Below are positions 55,829-63,364 of a stretch of DNA of 64,000 bases, in pieces. Location: the NCBI RefSeq assembly GCF_004134865.1, contig NZ_SDPO01000003.1, positions 744,001 through 808,000 of the forward strand. Direction: 5' to 3'. A model generated the notes under the pieces. That model was not told where the DNA came from. It was given only the letters and a program-made list of their open reading frames with translations, and made no database searches. The translations under genes were made by a program, and so were the position numbers. Numbering within the stretch: position 1 is the first letter of the stretch; every line of letters begins with the position of its first letter. This DNA is from Agromyces fucosus (GTDB taxonomy: Bacteria > Actinomycetota > Actinomycetes > Actinomycetales > Microbacteriaceae).

Positions 55829-56799
55829 AGCTCGGCATCGACATCGGCGGCACGAAGACGGCGGCGGTGGCGATCGGTGCCGACGGAGAGCTGAGCGACC
55901 AGGTTCGCATGCCCACGGGCTTCGGCGCGGAGGCGGTCGTCGCGACCGCCCTCCGCACCGTCGAGCGCATGAGCGAGCTCGCCGGCCTGCGCACGGCGTC
56001 CTTCACCTCGATCGGCATCGGCATCCCCGGCGCGGTCGACAGCGCGACGGGTCGGGTAGAGCACGCGGTGAACCTCGGGCTCGAAGGGCTCGACCTCGGA
56101 CGTCGCCTCTCCGACCGTCTCGGCATCGACGTGCGCGTCGAGAACGACGTGAAGGCGGCCGCCCTCGGGGCCCACCACCTGCTCGGCGCGGCGGCTGGCG
56201 CCGGTGCCCGGGCGGGTGCCGACTCCGGCGACGAACTGGGACGCCCGGCGACGTCGATGGCCTACCTGAACCTCGGCACCGGGCTCGCGGCGGGTGTCGT
56301 GCTCGACGGCCGGCTGCTGCGCGGCGGCCACGGCATCGCCGGCGAGATCGGCCACATCCCGATCGACCCGGCCGGCGTCCGGTGCGGCTGCGGTCAGCGC
56401 GGCTGCCTCGAGACCGTGGCATCTGGCCTCGCGATCGCCCGTACCTGGCCGACGGCCTCGGAGCATCCGGCTCGTGAGCTCTTCGACGCGGCGGACGCGG
56501 GCGACGCGCGGGCGATCGTCGTGCGCGAGGAGTTCCTCTCGGGGGTCGCGACCGCGGTCAGGCTGCTCGTGCTGACCGTCGACGTCGATGCGGTCGTGAT
56601 CGGCGGCGGGCTCGCCGCGCTCGGCGGGCGACTCATGGACGGCACACGCCGTATCCTGAATCGGTGGGCGGCCGACTCGGCCTTCCTCGCATCGATCGAC
56701 CTTGCTGCTCGCGTGCAGGTCGTCCCACCCGGATTCCCAGCGGCCGCCGTCGGCGCCGCCCTCGTAGGAGAACACCCATGGCTGAAGTCGTCGTCGTAG
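55825..56799 (+). CDS. ROK family sugar kinase (probable N-acetylglucosamine kinase)
   Basis: 324 aa. N-terminal phosphate motif DIGGTKTAAVAIG, substrate loop GIAGEIGHIPIDPAG, and the Zn-binding CGCGQRGCLET motif of ROK kinases. There is no DNA-binding domain. Between a NagZ-like enzyme and nagB, GlcNAc is the likely substrate; glucose remains possible. Its last 22 bp overlap the start of nagB. Confidence 0.85.
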   Translation: MKLGIDIGGTKTAAVAIGADGELSDQVRMPTGFGAEAVVATALRTVERMSELAGLRTASFTSIGIGIPGAVDSATGRVEHAVNLGLEGLDLGRRLSDRLGIDVRVENDVKAAALGAHHLLGAAAGAGARAGADSGDELGRPATSMAYLNLGTGLAAGVVLDGRLLRGGHGIAGEIGHIPIDPAGVRCGCGQRGCLETVASGLAIARTWPTASEHPARELFDAADAGDARAIVVREEFLSGVATAVRLLVLTVDVDAVVIGGGLAALGGRLMDGTRRILNRWAADSAFLASIDLAARVQVVPPGFPAAAVGAALVGEHPWLKSSS

Positions 56800-57563
56800 A
56801 GAACGAAGACGCCGCAGGCGCACTCGTGGCCGACACGATCGTCTCGCTCATCCGCTCGAAGCCCGATGTCGTCCTCGGCCTCGCGACTGGCTCGACGCCG
56901 CTCGCGAGCTACCGCGCTCTCGCGCGACGCATCGCCGACGACCGGATCGACGTGCGCGGCGTGCGCGGTTTCGCGCTCGACGAGTACGTGGGGCTGCCCG
57001 CCGGCCACCCCGAGAGCTATCGCGCGGTCATCTCGCGCGAGGTCGTCGAGCCGCTCGGCCTGACCCCGGAGCTCGTACGCGTGCCGAACGGCGATCCCGC
57101 CTCGATCGAGCACGCAGGGGCCGACTACGAGGCGGCCATCACGGCGGCAGGTGGCGTCGACCTGCAGATCCTCGGCATCGGCCGCACGGGCCACATCGGG
57201 TTCAACGAGCCTGGCTCGTCGCTCGCGTCGCTCACGCGGGTGAAGACCCTCACCGAGCCAACCCGCCTCGACAACGCCCGATTCTTCGATTCCCCGGCCG
57301 ACGTGCCCATGCACTGCATCACGCAGGGCATCGGCACGATCCTCCGCGCCCGCCACCTCGTGCTGCTGGCGTTCGGTGCGGCGAAGGCCCACGCCGTCGC
57401 GGCGGCCGTCGAGGGAGCGGTGACCGCCAGCCAGCCGGGCTCGGCGATCCAGCTGCACCCGCACGCCACCGTCATCATCGACGCAGCCGCAGCGGCCGAA
57501 CTCGAGAACATCGACTACTACCGGCACGCGTGGGCGAACAAGCCCGCCTGGCAGGGAATCTGA
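56778..57563 (+). CDS. nagB: Glucosamine-6-phosphate deaminase
   Basis: 261 aa. Converts glucosamine-6-phosphate to fructose-6-phosphate and ammonia. LATGSTPLASYRAL, FALDEYVGLP and GIGRTGHIGFNEPGSS are the NagB hallmarks. AGGAG (56766-56770) 7 nt before ATG 56778 fixes the start, inside the end of the kinase gene. With nagA, about 6 kb away on the other strand, it completes the GlcNAc-6-P route. Followed by a tandem hairpin array. Confidence 0.93.
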   Translation: MAEVVVVENEDAAGALVADTIVSLIRSKPDVVLGLATGSTPLASYRALARRIADDRIDVRGVRGFALDEYVGLPAGHPESYRAVISREVVEPLGLTPELVRVPNGDPASIEHAGADYEAAITAAGGVDLQILGIGRTGHIGFNEPGSSLASLTRVKTLTEPTRLDNARFFDSPADVPMHCITQGIGTILRARHLVLLAFGAAKAHAVAAAVEGAVTASQPGSAIQLHPHATVIIDAAAAAELENIDYYRHAWANKPAWQGI

Positions 57564-57583
57564 CCCGAGCGGTCGTCGACGAA

Positions 57584-57737
57584 GAGCGGATGCCAGGCGG
57601 CATCCGCTCTTCGTCGCGTCGGGCGAGTGGATGGCACGCGGCGTCTGCTCTTCGTCGCGTTTGGTGAGCGGATGCCACGCGGCGTCTGCTCTTCGTCGCG
57701 TCTGGCGAGTGGATGCCACGCGGCATCCGCTCTTCAT
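57584..57737. repeat. 41-bp tandem repeat of motif hairpins between nagB and tetR
   Basis: Three full 41-bp units start at 57584, 57625 and 57666 and a partial fourth starts at 57707. Each contains an arm like AGCGGATGCC and its complement GGCATCCGCT, with a 4-nt gap, followed by CTTCGTCGCG; the sequences differ at a few positions. Each unit can fold into a terminator-like hairpin, and the array lies between convergent nagB and tetR, whose last codons it overlaps. Confidence 0.85.
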
Positions 57738-58327
57738 CAGTGGGGGAGTGCCTCGATGAGGGTGCGCAGGTACGCCTCGTCGTCGAAGTCGTCGACGATC
57801 AGTCGCTGCACCATGTAGCCGGGACCGAGGCCGAGCACGACCGGAGCGAGCCGCGTGGCCCACTCTTCGGGGTCGCCGTCGACGCGCCGCGGATCGGCGG
57901 CGGCCCATTCGAGGAGCCGGGCTCGCACGGTCTCTCGCAACCGGTGGAACACGCCCTGTACGAGCAGGCGCATCTCGTCGTCGACGGCGGCTTCGGCCCA
58001 GAGTTGCACGATGACGTTGCTGAACGGCTCGCGGCGCATGCCGTCGAGGAGGGTGGCGATGATCTGACCGGGCGGGAGCGGCTCCCCGCCTCCGCGCTGG
58101 GCCTCGAGTTCGGTGCTGCGGGAGTCGAGCACCCGGCCGGCGACGGCGGCGAACAACTCTTTCTTGCCGGCGAAGTGGCCGTAGATGGCGCCCGCCGACA
58201 GGCCGGTCTCTGCGATGACGTCGGCCATCGAGGTGCCCTGGAACCCCTTCGCGGCGAAGGCGCGGAGGGCGGCGTCGATGATCTCGTCACGGCGGGCCTC
58301 GCGGTACGCGGCGGTGACCTTCGGCAT
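57737..58327 (-). CDS. TetR/AcrR family transcriptional regulator
   Basis: 196 aa. N-terminal helix-turn-helix (RRDEIIDAALRAFAAKGFQG, then ADVIAETGLSAGAIYGHFAGK) and a C-terminal ligand domain. Divergent from a membrane transporter gene, with an intergenic palindrome at 58398-58411 as the likely operator. Such pairs normally have the repressor responding to a substrate of the transporter. The last codons overlap the hairpin array. Confidence 0.88.
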   Translation of the reverse strand: MPKVTAAYREARRDEIIDAALRAFAAKGFQGTSMADVIAETGLSAGAIYGHFAGKKELFAAVAGRVLDSRSTELEAQRGGGEPLPPGQIIATLLDGMRREPFSNVIVQLWAEAAVDDEMRLLVQGVFHRLRETVRARLLEWAAADPRRVDGDPEEWATRLAPVVLGLGPGYMVQRLIVDDFDDEAYLRTLIEALPH

Positions 58328-58361
58328 GCTCGGCTTCCCCGTCGATGAGCTGGTTGTCGTC

Positions 58362-58411
58362 TTGACAAGCCTAGACGGCGGCCGCAGAATTATAAAGAAC
58401 GAACATTCGTT
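58362..58411 (+). promoter_or_regulatory. Promoter and TetR operator of the transporter gene
   Basis: TTGACA at 58362-58367 with AGAATT at 58386-58391 (18-bp spacing) or TATAAA at 58391-58396 as -10. AACGAACATTCGTT (58398-58411) is an inverted repeat, with arms AACGAA and TTCGTT, just downstream. TetR bound there would block transcription. This is the only AT-rich patch in the area. Confidence 0.6.
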
Positions 58412-58428
58412 TTTCTTCGGAGGAGATC

Positions 58429-59484
58429 ATGGCCCACCCGGATGCCGCCAGCAGGCACACCCCGATCGGCCGCGTCGTCGGACTCGCACTCGCACTCGCG
58501 GCCGTCGTCGCGGTCATCGTGCTCGCGTTCTCATGGCCATCGGTGACGGCCGACGCGAAGAACCTGCCCATCGCGATCGCGGGCCCCGACGAGGCGGTCT
58601 CAGCGGTCGAGGCGACGGTCGACGAGCAGTCGCCGGGCGCCATCGCCTTCGACACCGTCGACGATCGCGACGCCGCCGTGGCCGCGATCGAATCCCGTGA
58701 GGTGTACGGAGCCATCGTGCTCGGTGCCGAGCCCGAGGTGCTCACGTCGTCGGCGTCGAGCCTCGTCGTCGCCCAGTTGCTCACCGGCATCGCGAGCGGA
58801 CTCGAAGAGGGCGTGAACGCCCAGGCCGCGGCCGCGGCTGCGGCAGCGGGTGCTCCCACGGCGCCGCCGCACATCGAGGTCGCCGTCACCGATGTCGTGC
58901 CGCTCGCCGAGAGCGACCCGCGGGGCACCGGTCTCACGGCCGCGCTCTTCCCGCTCGTGCTCGGCGGCATGCTCGGGGGCATCGCCATCTCGATCGCCGT
59001 CATCGGTGCGATGCGCCGCGTCTTCGCCGTGCTGCTCTACTCGGCAGCGGGCGGGCTCGTGCTCGCCGGAATCCTGCAGGGCTGGTTCGGGGCACTGCAG
59101 GGCGAGTACCTCGTGAACGCTGCGGCCATCGGACTCGCGCTCGCGGCCATCGCCGCACCGATCACCGGGTTCGTGGCGCTCATCGGCCGCGCCGGCATCG
59201 CCGTCGGACCGGTGGTCATGCTCCTCTTCGCGAACCCGATCTCGGGCGCGGCGGTGCCGAAGGAGTTCTATCCGGCGCCCTGGGGCGAGATCGGGCAGTG
59301 GTTCCCACCGGGAGCGGCCGCGACCCTCGTGCGCGAGCTCTCCTACTTCCCGTCGGCCGACATGACCTTCCCGTGGCTCGTGCTCGGGGCGTGGGCCGTC
59401 GGCGGGCTGCTGCTCTCAGTCGTCGGCCACTTCCGCACCGCGGGCGGCGCCGAGCCCGACGCGGAGGCGGCCGTCGCCGACTGA
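58429..59484 (+). CDS. Putative ABC-2/YhgE-type membrane transport protein
   Basis: 351 aa. An N-terminal helix (GRVVGLALALAAVVAVIVLAF) leads to an extracytoplasmic domain of about 130 aa, then about five helices, with FADPI-like (FANPISGAA) and APWGEIGQWFPPGAAATLVRELSYF near the end. This is the layout of YhgE/Pip and ABC-2-type permeases. No ATPase is encoded beside it. Substrate unknown; the divergent TetR suggests an efflux role. GGAGGAG (58419-58425) fixes ATG 58429. Confidence 0.65.
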   Translation: MAHPDAASRHTPIGRVVGLALALAAVVAVIVLAFSWPSVTADAKNLPIAIAGPDEAVSAVEATVDEQSPGAIAFDTVDDRDAAVAAIESREVYGAIVLGAEPEVLTSSASSLVVAQLLTGIASGLEEGVNAQAAAAAAAAGAPTAPPHIEVAVTDVVPLAESDPRGTGLTAALFPLVLGGMLGGIAISIAVIGAMRRVFAVLLYSAAGGLVLAGILQGWFGALQGEYLVNAAAIGLALAAIAAPITGFVALIGRAGIAVGPVVMLLFANPISGAAVPKEFYPAPWGEIGQWFPPGAAATLVRELSYFPSADMTFPWLVLGAWAVGGLLLSVVGHFRTAGGAEPDAEAAVAD

Positions 59485-59529
59485 GTCGCAGGCGACGAGG
59501 CAGCCCGGTTCAGGCCGAGCCGTCTCCGG

Positions 59530-59895
59530 TCAGCCCGCGAGTTCCTTGCGGCCGTTGATGATGCCGCTCACCGCAGCGACCACCGCGAAGACGACGGCGA
59601 CGACGGGCTGGCCCAAGGTCCACCAACCGATCGCAGCGGCCGAGAAAACCGCGATCTCGACGATCGCCTTGCCGAACGGGTCGATGCGGAAGACCGCCTT
59701 CGGCGAGACGAAGAGCGCCCACGCGAGAATCGCGAGGAGCGGTGCGCCGATGCCGACGAGCACGCCCGGCCACGGCAGCGGGAAGGCCAGGAAGCCCCAG
59801 ACGCCGAGCGAGACGAACGCGAAGAGCTCGAGGAAGAACCGCAGGATGTCGTTCGGTCCGATCTTCGGCTGCTGGTGCTGTTGTGCGTCGCTCAC
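59530..59895 (-). CDS. DUF2568 (YrdB-like) small membrane protein
   Basis: 121 aa with about four hydrophobic helices (from ILRFFLELFAFVSLGVWGF on) and a short cytoplasmic end (GIINGRKELAG). The spacing and RFFLELFAF start match DUF2568; function unknown. I chose the GTG at 59895 with GAGGG upstream; a longer frame overlaps purU. It starts 23 bp after purU on the same strand, so the two may be co-transcribed. Confidence 0.65.
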   Translation of the reverse strand: MSDAQQHQQPKIGPNDILRFFLELFAFVSLGVWGFLAFPLPWPGVLVGIGAPLLAILAWALFVSPKAVFRIDPFGKAIVEIAVFSAAAIGWWTLGQPVVAVVFAVVAAVSGIINGRKELAG

Positions 59896-59918
59896 AACCC
59901 TCGATCCTACCGGCGGGT

Positions 59919-60800
59919 TCAGCGGAAGATGATCGTGCGGACGCCGTCGAGCAGCACCCGGCGTTCGGCGAACCACTTCACCGCCTGGCTGAGCGTGCGG
60001 CTCTCCTCGTCCTGGCCGATGGCCACGAGCTCACCGGGACTGCGCGAGTGGTCGACGCGCACGACGTTCTGCTCGATGATCGGCCCCTCGTCGAGGTCGC
60101 TCGTCACGAAGTGCGCGGTCGCGCCGATGAGCTTCACGCCGCGCGAGTGCGCCTGGCGATACGGGTTCGCGCCCTTGAATCCGGGAAGGAAGGAATGGTG
60201 GATGTTGATGCAGCGGCCCTCGAGGGCGGCGCACAGTTCGGGCGACAGGATCTGCATGTACCGGGCCAGCACGACGAGCTCGATGTCGTGCTCGTCGACC
60301 GCGTCGAGCACGCGTCGTTCGAAGGCCGCCTTCGACGCGGCATCCGTCACGGCGAGGGACTCGAAGGGCACGCCGTAGAAGTCGACGAGGTCGCGCAGCG
60401 TGCCGTGGTTCGAGAGCACGAGCGGGATCTCGACGGGCAGCTGCCCGGCGCGCTGGCGGAACAGCAGGTCGTTGACGCAGTGACCGGCGGTCGAGGCGAG
60501 CACGAGGGTGCGCAGCGGCCGGCCGACCTCATCGAGGTGCCACTGCATGTTCCACCGCTCGGTGACCGGCGCGAGCGCGGCCTCGAACTCGTCGCGTCCG
60601 GCCGAGGACTCGACCTGCAGGCGCATGAAGAAGTTGCCCGTGTCGAGGCTCGCGAACTGCTGGCTCTCGGTGATGTTGCCGCGCGCCGCGACGATCGCTC
60701 CGCTGATCGCGTGCACGATACCGGGGCCGTCGGTGCAACTGAGTGTGACGACCCAGTGGTGGAGGTGCTCGGGTGCTGCGCCGGGAACGTGCTCGGTCAT
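59919..60800 (-). CDS. purU: Formyltetrahydrofolate deformylase
   Basis: 293 aa. An N-terminal ACT domain (VVTLSCTDGPGIVHAISGAI) precedes a formyltransferase-type catalytic domain with HHSFLPGFKGANPY and the Asp of SDLDEGPIIEQ. Hydrolyses 10-formyl-THF to formate and THF, balancing one-carbon units for purine synthesis. Its ATG (60798-60800) overlaps the stop of the upstream sigma-fusion gene by 4 bp, with no good ribosome-binding site of its own, so it depends on coupling to that gene. Confidence 0.93.
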   Translation of the reverse strand: MTEHVPGAAPEHLHHWVVTLSCTDGPGIVHAISGAIVAARGNITESQQFASLDTGNFFMRLQVESSAGRDEFEAALAPVTERWNMQWHLDEVGRPLRTLVLASTAGHCVNDLLFRQRAGQLPVEIPLVLSNHGTLRDLVDFYGVPFESLAVTDAASKAAFERRVLDAVDEHDIELVVLARYMQILSPELCAALEGRCINIHHSFLPGFKGANPYRQAHSRGVKLIGATAHFVTSDLDEGPIIEQNVVRVDHSRSPGELVAIGQDEESRTLSQAVKWFAERRVLLDGVRTIIFR

Positions 60801-62917
60801 CCCGTCAGACTACCGGGCGACGGTTCGAAAGTCGGCGTCGGCGACAACGTCGGCAGCGGCGCCGGTGTCGGTGTCGGTGTGGGCGTCGCATCGGTCGTCG
60901 TATCGGGCTCGGCGGTCGCTGGAGCGAGGTCCGTCGCGGGCGCCGGAGGAGCCGTCTCGGGCGCGCTCGCCGGTGCGCTCGCGCGGTCGGAACCCCACGT
61001 CGGCGTCGCGACGGTGCTCGGGCCCGTTCTCCCGTCGTCGGTGACGTAGCGAACGGTCACCGTGCTGAACATCCATCGCCAGGAATCGTTCGACTCGCGG
61101 GCGCGACCCTTCGCGTCGAGCACGAAGGTCCGATACGGCGTGCCGTCGATGTCCATGCGGATCGTCGCGCCCGGGACTCCCGTGAAGTCGAGCCTGAAGG
61201 GCACGCGCTTCGCCGTCGGGGCCTGCAGGGTCACTTCGATCGGCGCGCTCGGCTCGGAGCGGTTGCCCGCCACGTCGGTCTGCGTGACGCTGAGCACGTG
61301 CCGACCGGCCGACAAGCCCGAATAGACGAGTGACCAGCGGCCGGCGGCATCGGCGACGGCGTCCGGCGCGGGGTCCCCGAATGCGGAGGCGAGCGCCATG
61401 CCACCCGACTGGGCGGTGACGCGGATGGCCGCGCCAGGCTCCGCCGTGCCGGAGAGGCGAGGATCGACGAGTCCTCCGGCGGTGTCCGGTGCCGAGACCC
61501 GGGGCGGCAGCGCCTCGGTGTCGACCGGATCAGGAGTCGGCGTGGGCGTCGGGGTCGGCGTGGGCGTGGGCGTGGGCGTGGGCGTGGGCGTCGGAGTCGG
61601 AGTCGGGGTCGGCTCGGGGGACGGGGCCGGTGAGGGCTCCGGGAGCGCCTGCAGGGACTCTAGTGGGGCCGGGTCTGTCGTCGGCGCGTCGCCGTCTTCA
61701 ATCGCATCCGGTGCCGGATCGACGACGGGTGCCGGTGCCGGAGGCGCCGGCGGAACCACGACCGGGGCGTCGATCGACCCGTTCGTTCCGGCATCGGCGG
61801 GCGCAGCGGCCACCGCAGCGGGCGGCGACTCCGGCACGACCGGATTCACGAGGCCGGGCACGACGATGACTGCGGCGACCGCGGCGGCGGCGACGAGGGC
61901 ACCGGCTCCGACGCCGACCACGACTCCGGTGCCGCCCAGTGCGCCGAGGCCGGTCGCCGAGGCGGCCCCGCCGGCCGCGCCCGCAGTGCCTGCGCCGCCG
62001 GCACCCGCGCCTGCCGTCGAGCCGGCTCCTGCGGCGGAGCCCGCGGTGCCGGACGCGCCGGCCCCTGCGCCGTGCCCGATGATGGCGGCGGGCATCGCGG
62101 CGGCGCCCATCGCGACCTCGGCGACCGGTGCTCCCTGCGAGAGCCACGCAGAGTAGGCGGTGGCGCCGCCGATGCCGGCGGTGAGCGGCAGCAGCACGAG
62201 CGCGAGACGGGAGCCCACTTCGCGTGCCTCAGCGGCGACGATCGTGCAGCGGGCGCAGTCGTCGAGATGCGCCTCGAGACGCGTCGTCTCGCGGGCTCGG
62301 AGCTTGCCGCGCGTGTACGTGCCGAGCCGGTCGATGCTCCACTGGCACTCGGGGGCGTTGGCCGGGTTGCGGAGGTGCACCCGGATCCAGGACTGACGGA
62401 GGCCCTCACGGGCACGGTACGCGAGCGCCGCCGTGCTGTTCGCGCTCATGCCGAGGAGCGGTGCGATCTGCTGCGGAGTCATGTTCTCGACCTCGGAGTA
62501 CCAGAGCACCTCCTGCCAGCGCGTGGGCAGGGCGCGGAACGCCTGCGCGGTGGCGCTGCGGTCGAGGGCGTCGAGCGTGGCGGACTCGGTGGTCGTGGGG
62601 TCCTCGAAGGACTCGAGGGTCTCGAGCGTGGTCTCGTGGCGCGCGCGGCCCCAACCGGCGGCAGTGTTGCGGATCGTCGTGAAGAGGTACGGGCGGAAGG
62701 CGCCCGTGGGCCCGCCACCGGCGAGGATCGCGCTGTAGATCTTCGTGAAGGACTCGGCGACGAGGTCGTCGGGGTCGAGTGAACTGTACGAACGCGCAAC
62801 GGTGCGTGCCGACGCGGCATGTCGTTCCCACAGTTCGGCATACGCGGAGCCGTCGCCCTTGCGCGTCCGCTCGATGAGCGCGGCGTCGGCCGATCGGTCG
62901 GTGCGCAGCGGCGGCAC
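60797..62917 (-). CDS. ECF sigma factor fused to a zinc-finger anti-sigma domain and an extracellular region
   Basis: 706 aa in one frame. Sigma region 2 lies at about 20-90 (SYSSLDPDDLVAESFTKIY) and region 4 at about 125-175 (ALPTRWQEVLWYSEVENM, QIAPLLGMSANSTAALAYRA). A zinc-binding anti-sigma motif C191-x25-H217-x3-C221-x2-C224 follows. A helix at about 237-258, a Gly/Ala-rich stretch and a strong helix at about 331-356 come next. A Pro-rich linker holds about 14 TP repeats (437-464), then an Ig-like domain (about 475-565) and a Pro/Thr/Ala-rich tail. It is a membrane-tethered sigma factor sensing through its own ectodomain; two helices would put the ectodomain inside, so the topology is uncertain. 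GTG start with AAGGAGA 5 nt upstream. Confidence 0.88.
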   Translation of the reverse strand: MPPLRTDRSADAALIERTRKGDGSAYAELWERHAASARTVARSYSSLDPDDLVAESFTKIYSAILAGGGPTGAFRPYLFTTIRNTAAGWGRARHETTLETLESFEDPTTTESATLDALDRSATAQAFRALPTRWQEVLWYSEVENMTPQQIAPLLGMSANSTAALAYRAREGLRQSWIRVHLRNPANAPECQWSIDRLGTYTRGKLRARETTRLEAHLDDCARCTIVAAEAREVGSRLALVLLPLTAGIGGATAYSAWLSQGAPVAEVAMGAAAMPAAIIGHGAGAGASGTAGSAAGAGSTAGAGAGGAGTAGAAGGAASATGLGALGGTGVVVGVGAGALVAAAAVAAVIVVPGLVNPVVPESPPAAVAAAPADAGTNGSIDAPVVVPPAPPAPAPVVDPAPDAIEDGDAPTTDPAPLESLQALPEPSPAPSPEPTPTPTPTPTPTPTPTPTPTPTPTPTPDPVDTEALPPRVSAPDTAGGLVDPRLSGTAEPGAAIRVTAQSGGMALASAFGDPAPDAVADAAGRWSLVYSGLSAGRHVLSVTQTDVAGNRSEPSAPIEVTLQAPTAKRVPFRLDFTGVPGATIRMDIDGTPYRTFVLDAKGRARESNDSWRWMFSTVTVRYVTDDGRTGPSTVATPTWGSDRASAPASAPETAPPAPATDLAPATAEPDTTTDATPTPTPTPAPLPTLSPTPTFEPSPGSLTG
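61534..61614. repeat. Hexanucleotide (GGGCGT-like) repeat encoding the TP run
   Basis: Repeated GTGGGC and GTCGGG units, reading on the minus strand as alternating ACC/CCG-type codons for Thr-Pro. The tract is in frame and could vary in length by slippage. Confidence 0.8.
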
Positions 62918-63364
62918 GACGGTCTCCTTCGGGTAGCAGGTGGGATGCGCTCGGATGGGGGAAGCGGCTCACCTGAGGTTGCGCCCGGACGGGATTCATG
63001 ACGCGCGCGATTCGGGTGCCCCTATTCCAGCAGAAATCCCTGAGAAACGGGTGCGGAAAATTTTCTCCGGATCTCGCGTCATAGAAGTGCCGATCCGCCG
63101 TCTCTCAGGTGGAAGGCACTCAACCGCCTTCCGGAACAACCGCCGTCTCAGGCGACCCGAACCCCCGAGACGGATGCCGGCAGCCCAGTCGGCGAATGAG
63201 CGGAGTGCATCGGGGGAACGATGCGATCCGCTCGAACGGGCGAGGGTCTCGGAGGCGAAGGGGAACACGCCTCCGGGCCCCGTCTCGCCCGAGCGTCCAC
63301 ACGGCGGGCCGGTCGATCCCCGTCTCGCCCGAACGTGTCATGGCGCGGCGAGGGCTCGGCGTGG
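62918..63364. other. 447-bp intergenic region between the sigma-fusion gene and nagA
   Basis: Holds no gene I can support. The 62990-63080 stretch is relatively A/T-rich (includes GAAAATTTTC) and is the probable promoter region of the sigma-fusion gene. A 15-bp direct repeat, CCCCGTCTCGCCCGA, occurs at 63278-63292 and 63318-63332. A CGGATGCC motif lies at 63171-63178. Confidence 0.5.
63251..63274 (-). terminator. Possible terminator hairpin after nagA
   Basis: 7-bp perfect stem (GGAGGCG with CGCCTCC), 10-nt loop, about 90 bp downstream of the nagA stop on the minus strand. Short for an intrinsic terminator. Confidence 0.4.

Noticed and set aside
49587..57563. DasR-type dre operator (a GlcN-6-P-responsive GntR site) in the amino-sugar operon
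   Set aside because: I looked for the ACTGGTCTAGACCAGT-like palindrome in intergenic gaps and saw none; the ROK-type palindrome is the only clear operator.
57584..57737. CRISPR-like array
   Set aside because: The 41-bp units are head to tail with no spacers, each holds an inverted motif, and no cas genes are near.
62996..63268. 90-codon minus-strand ORF between the sigma gene and nagA
   Set aside because: Its Arg/Ser-rich composition has no recognisable domain, there is no ribosome-binding site, and it covers the likely promoter region of the sigma gene.
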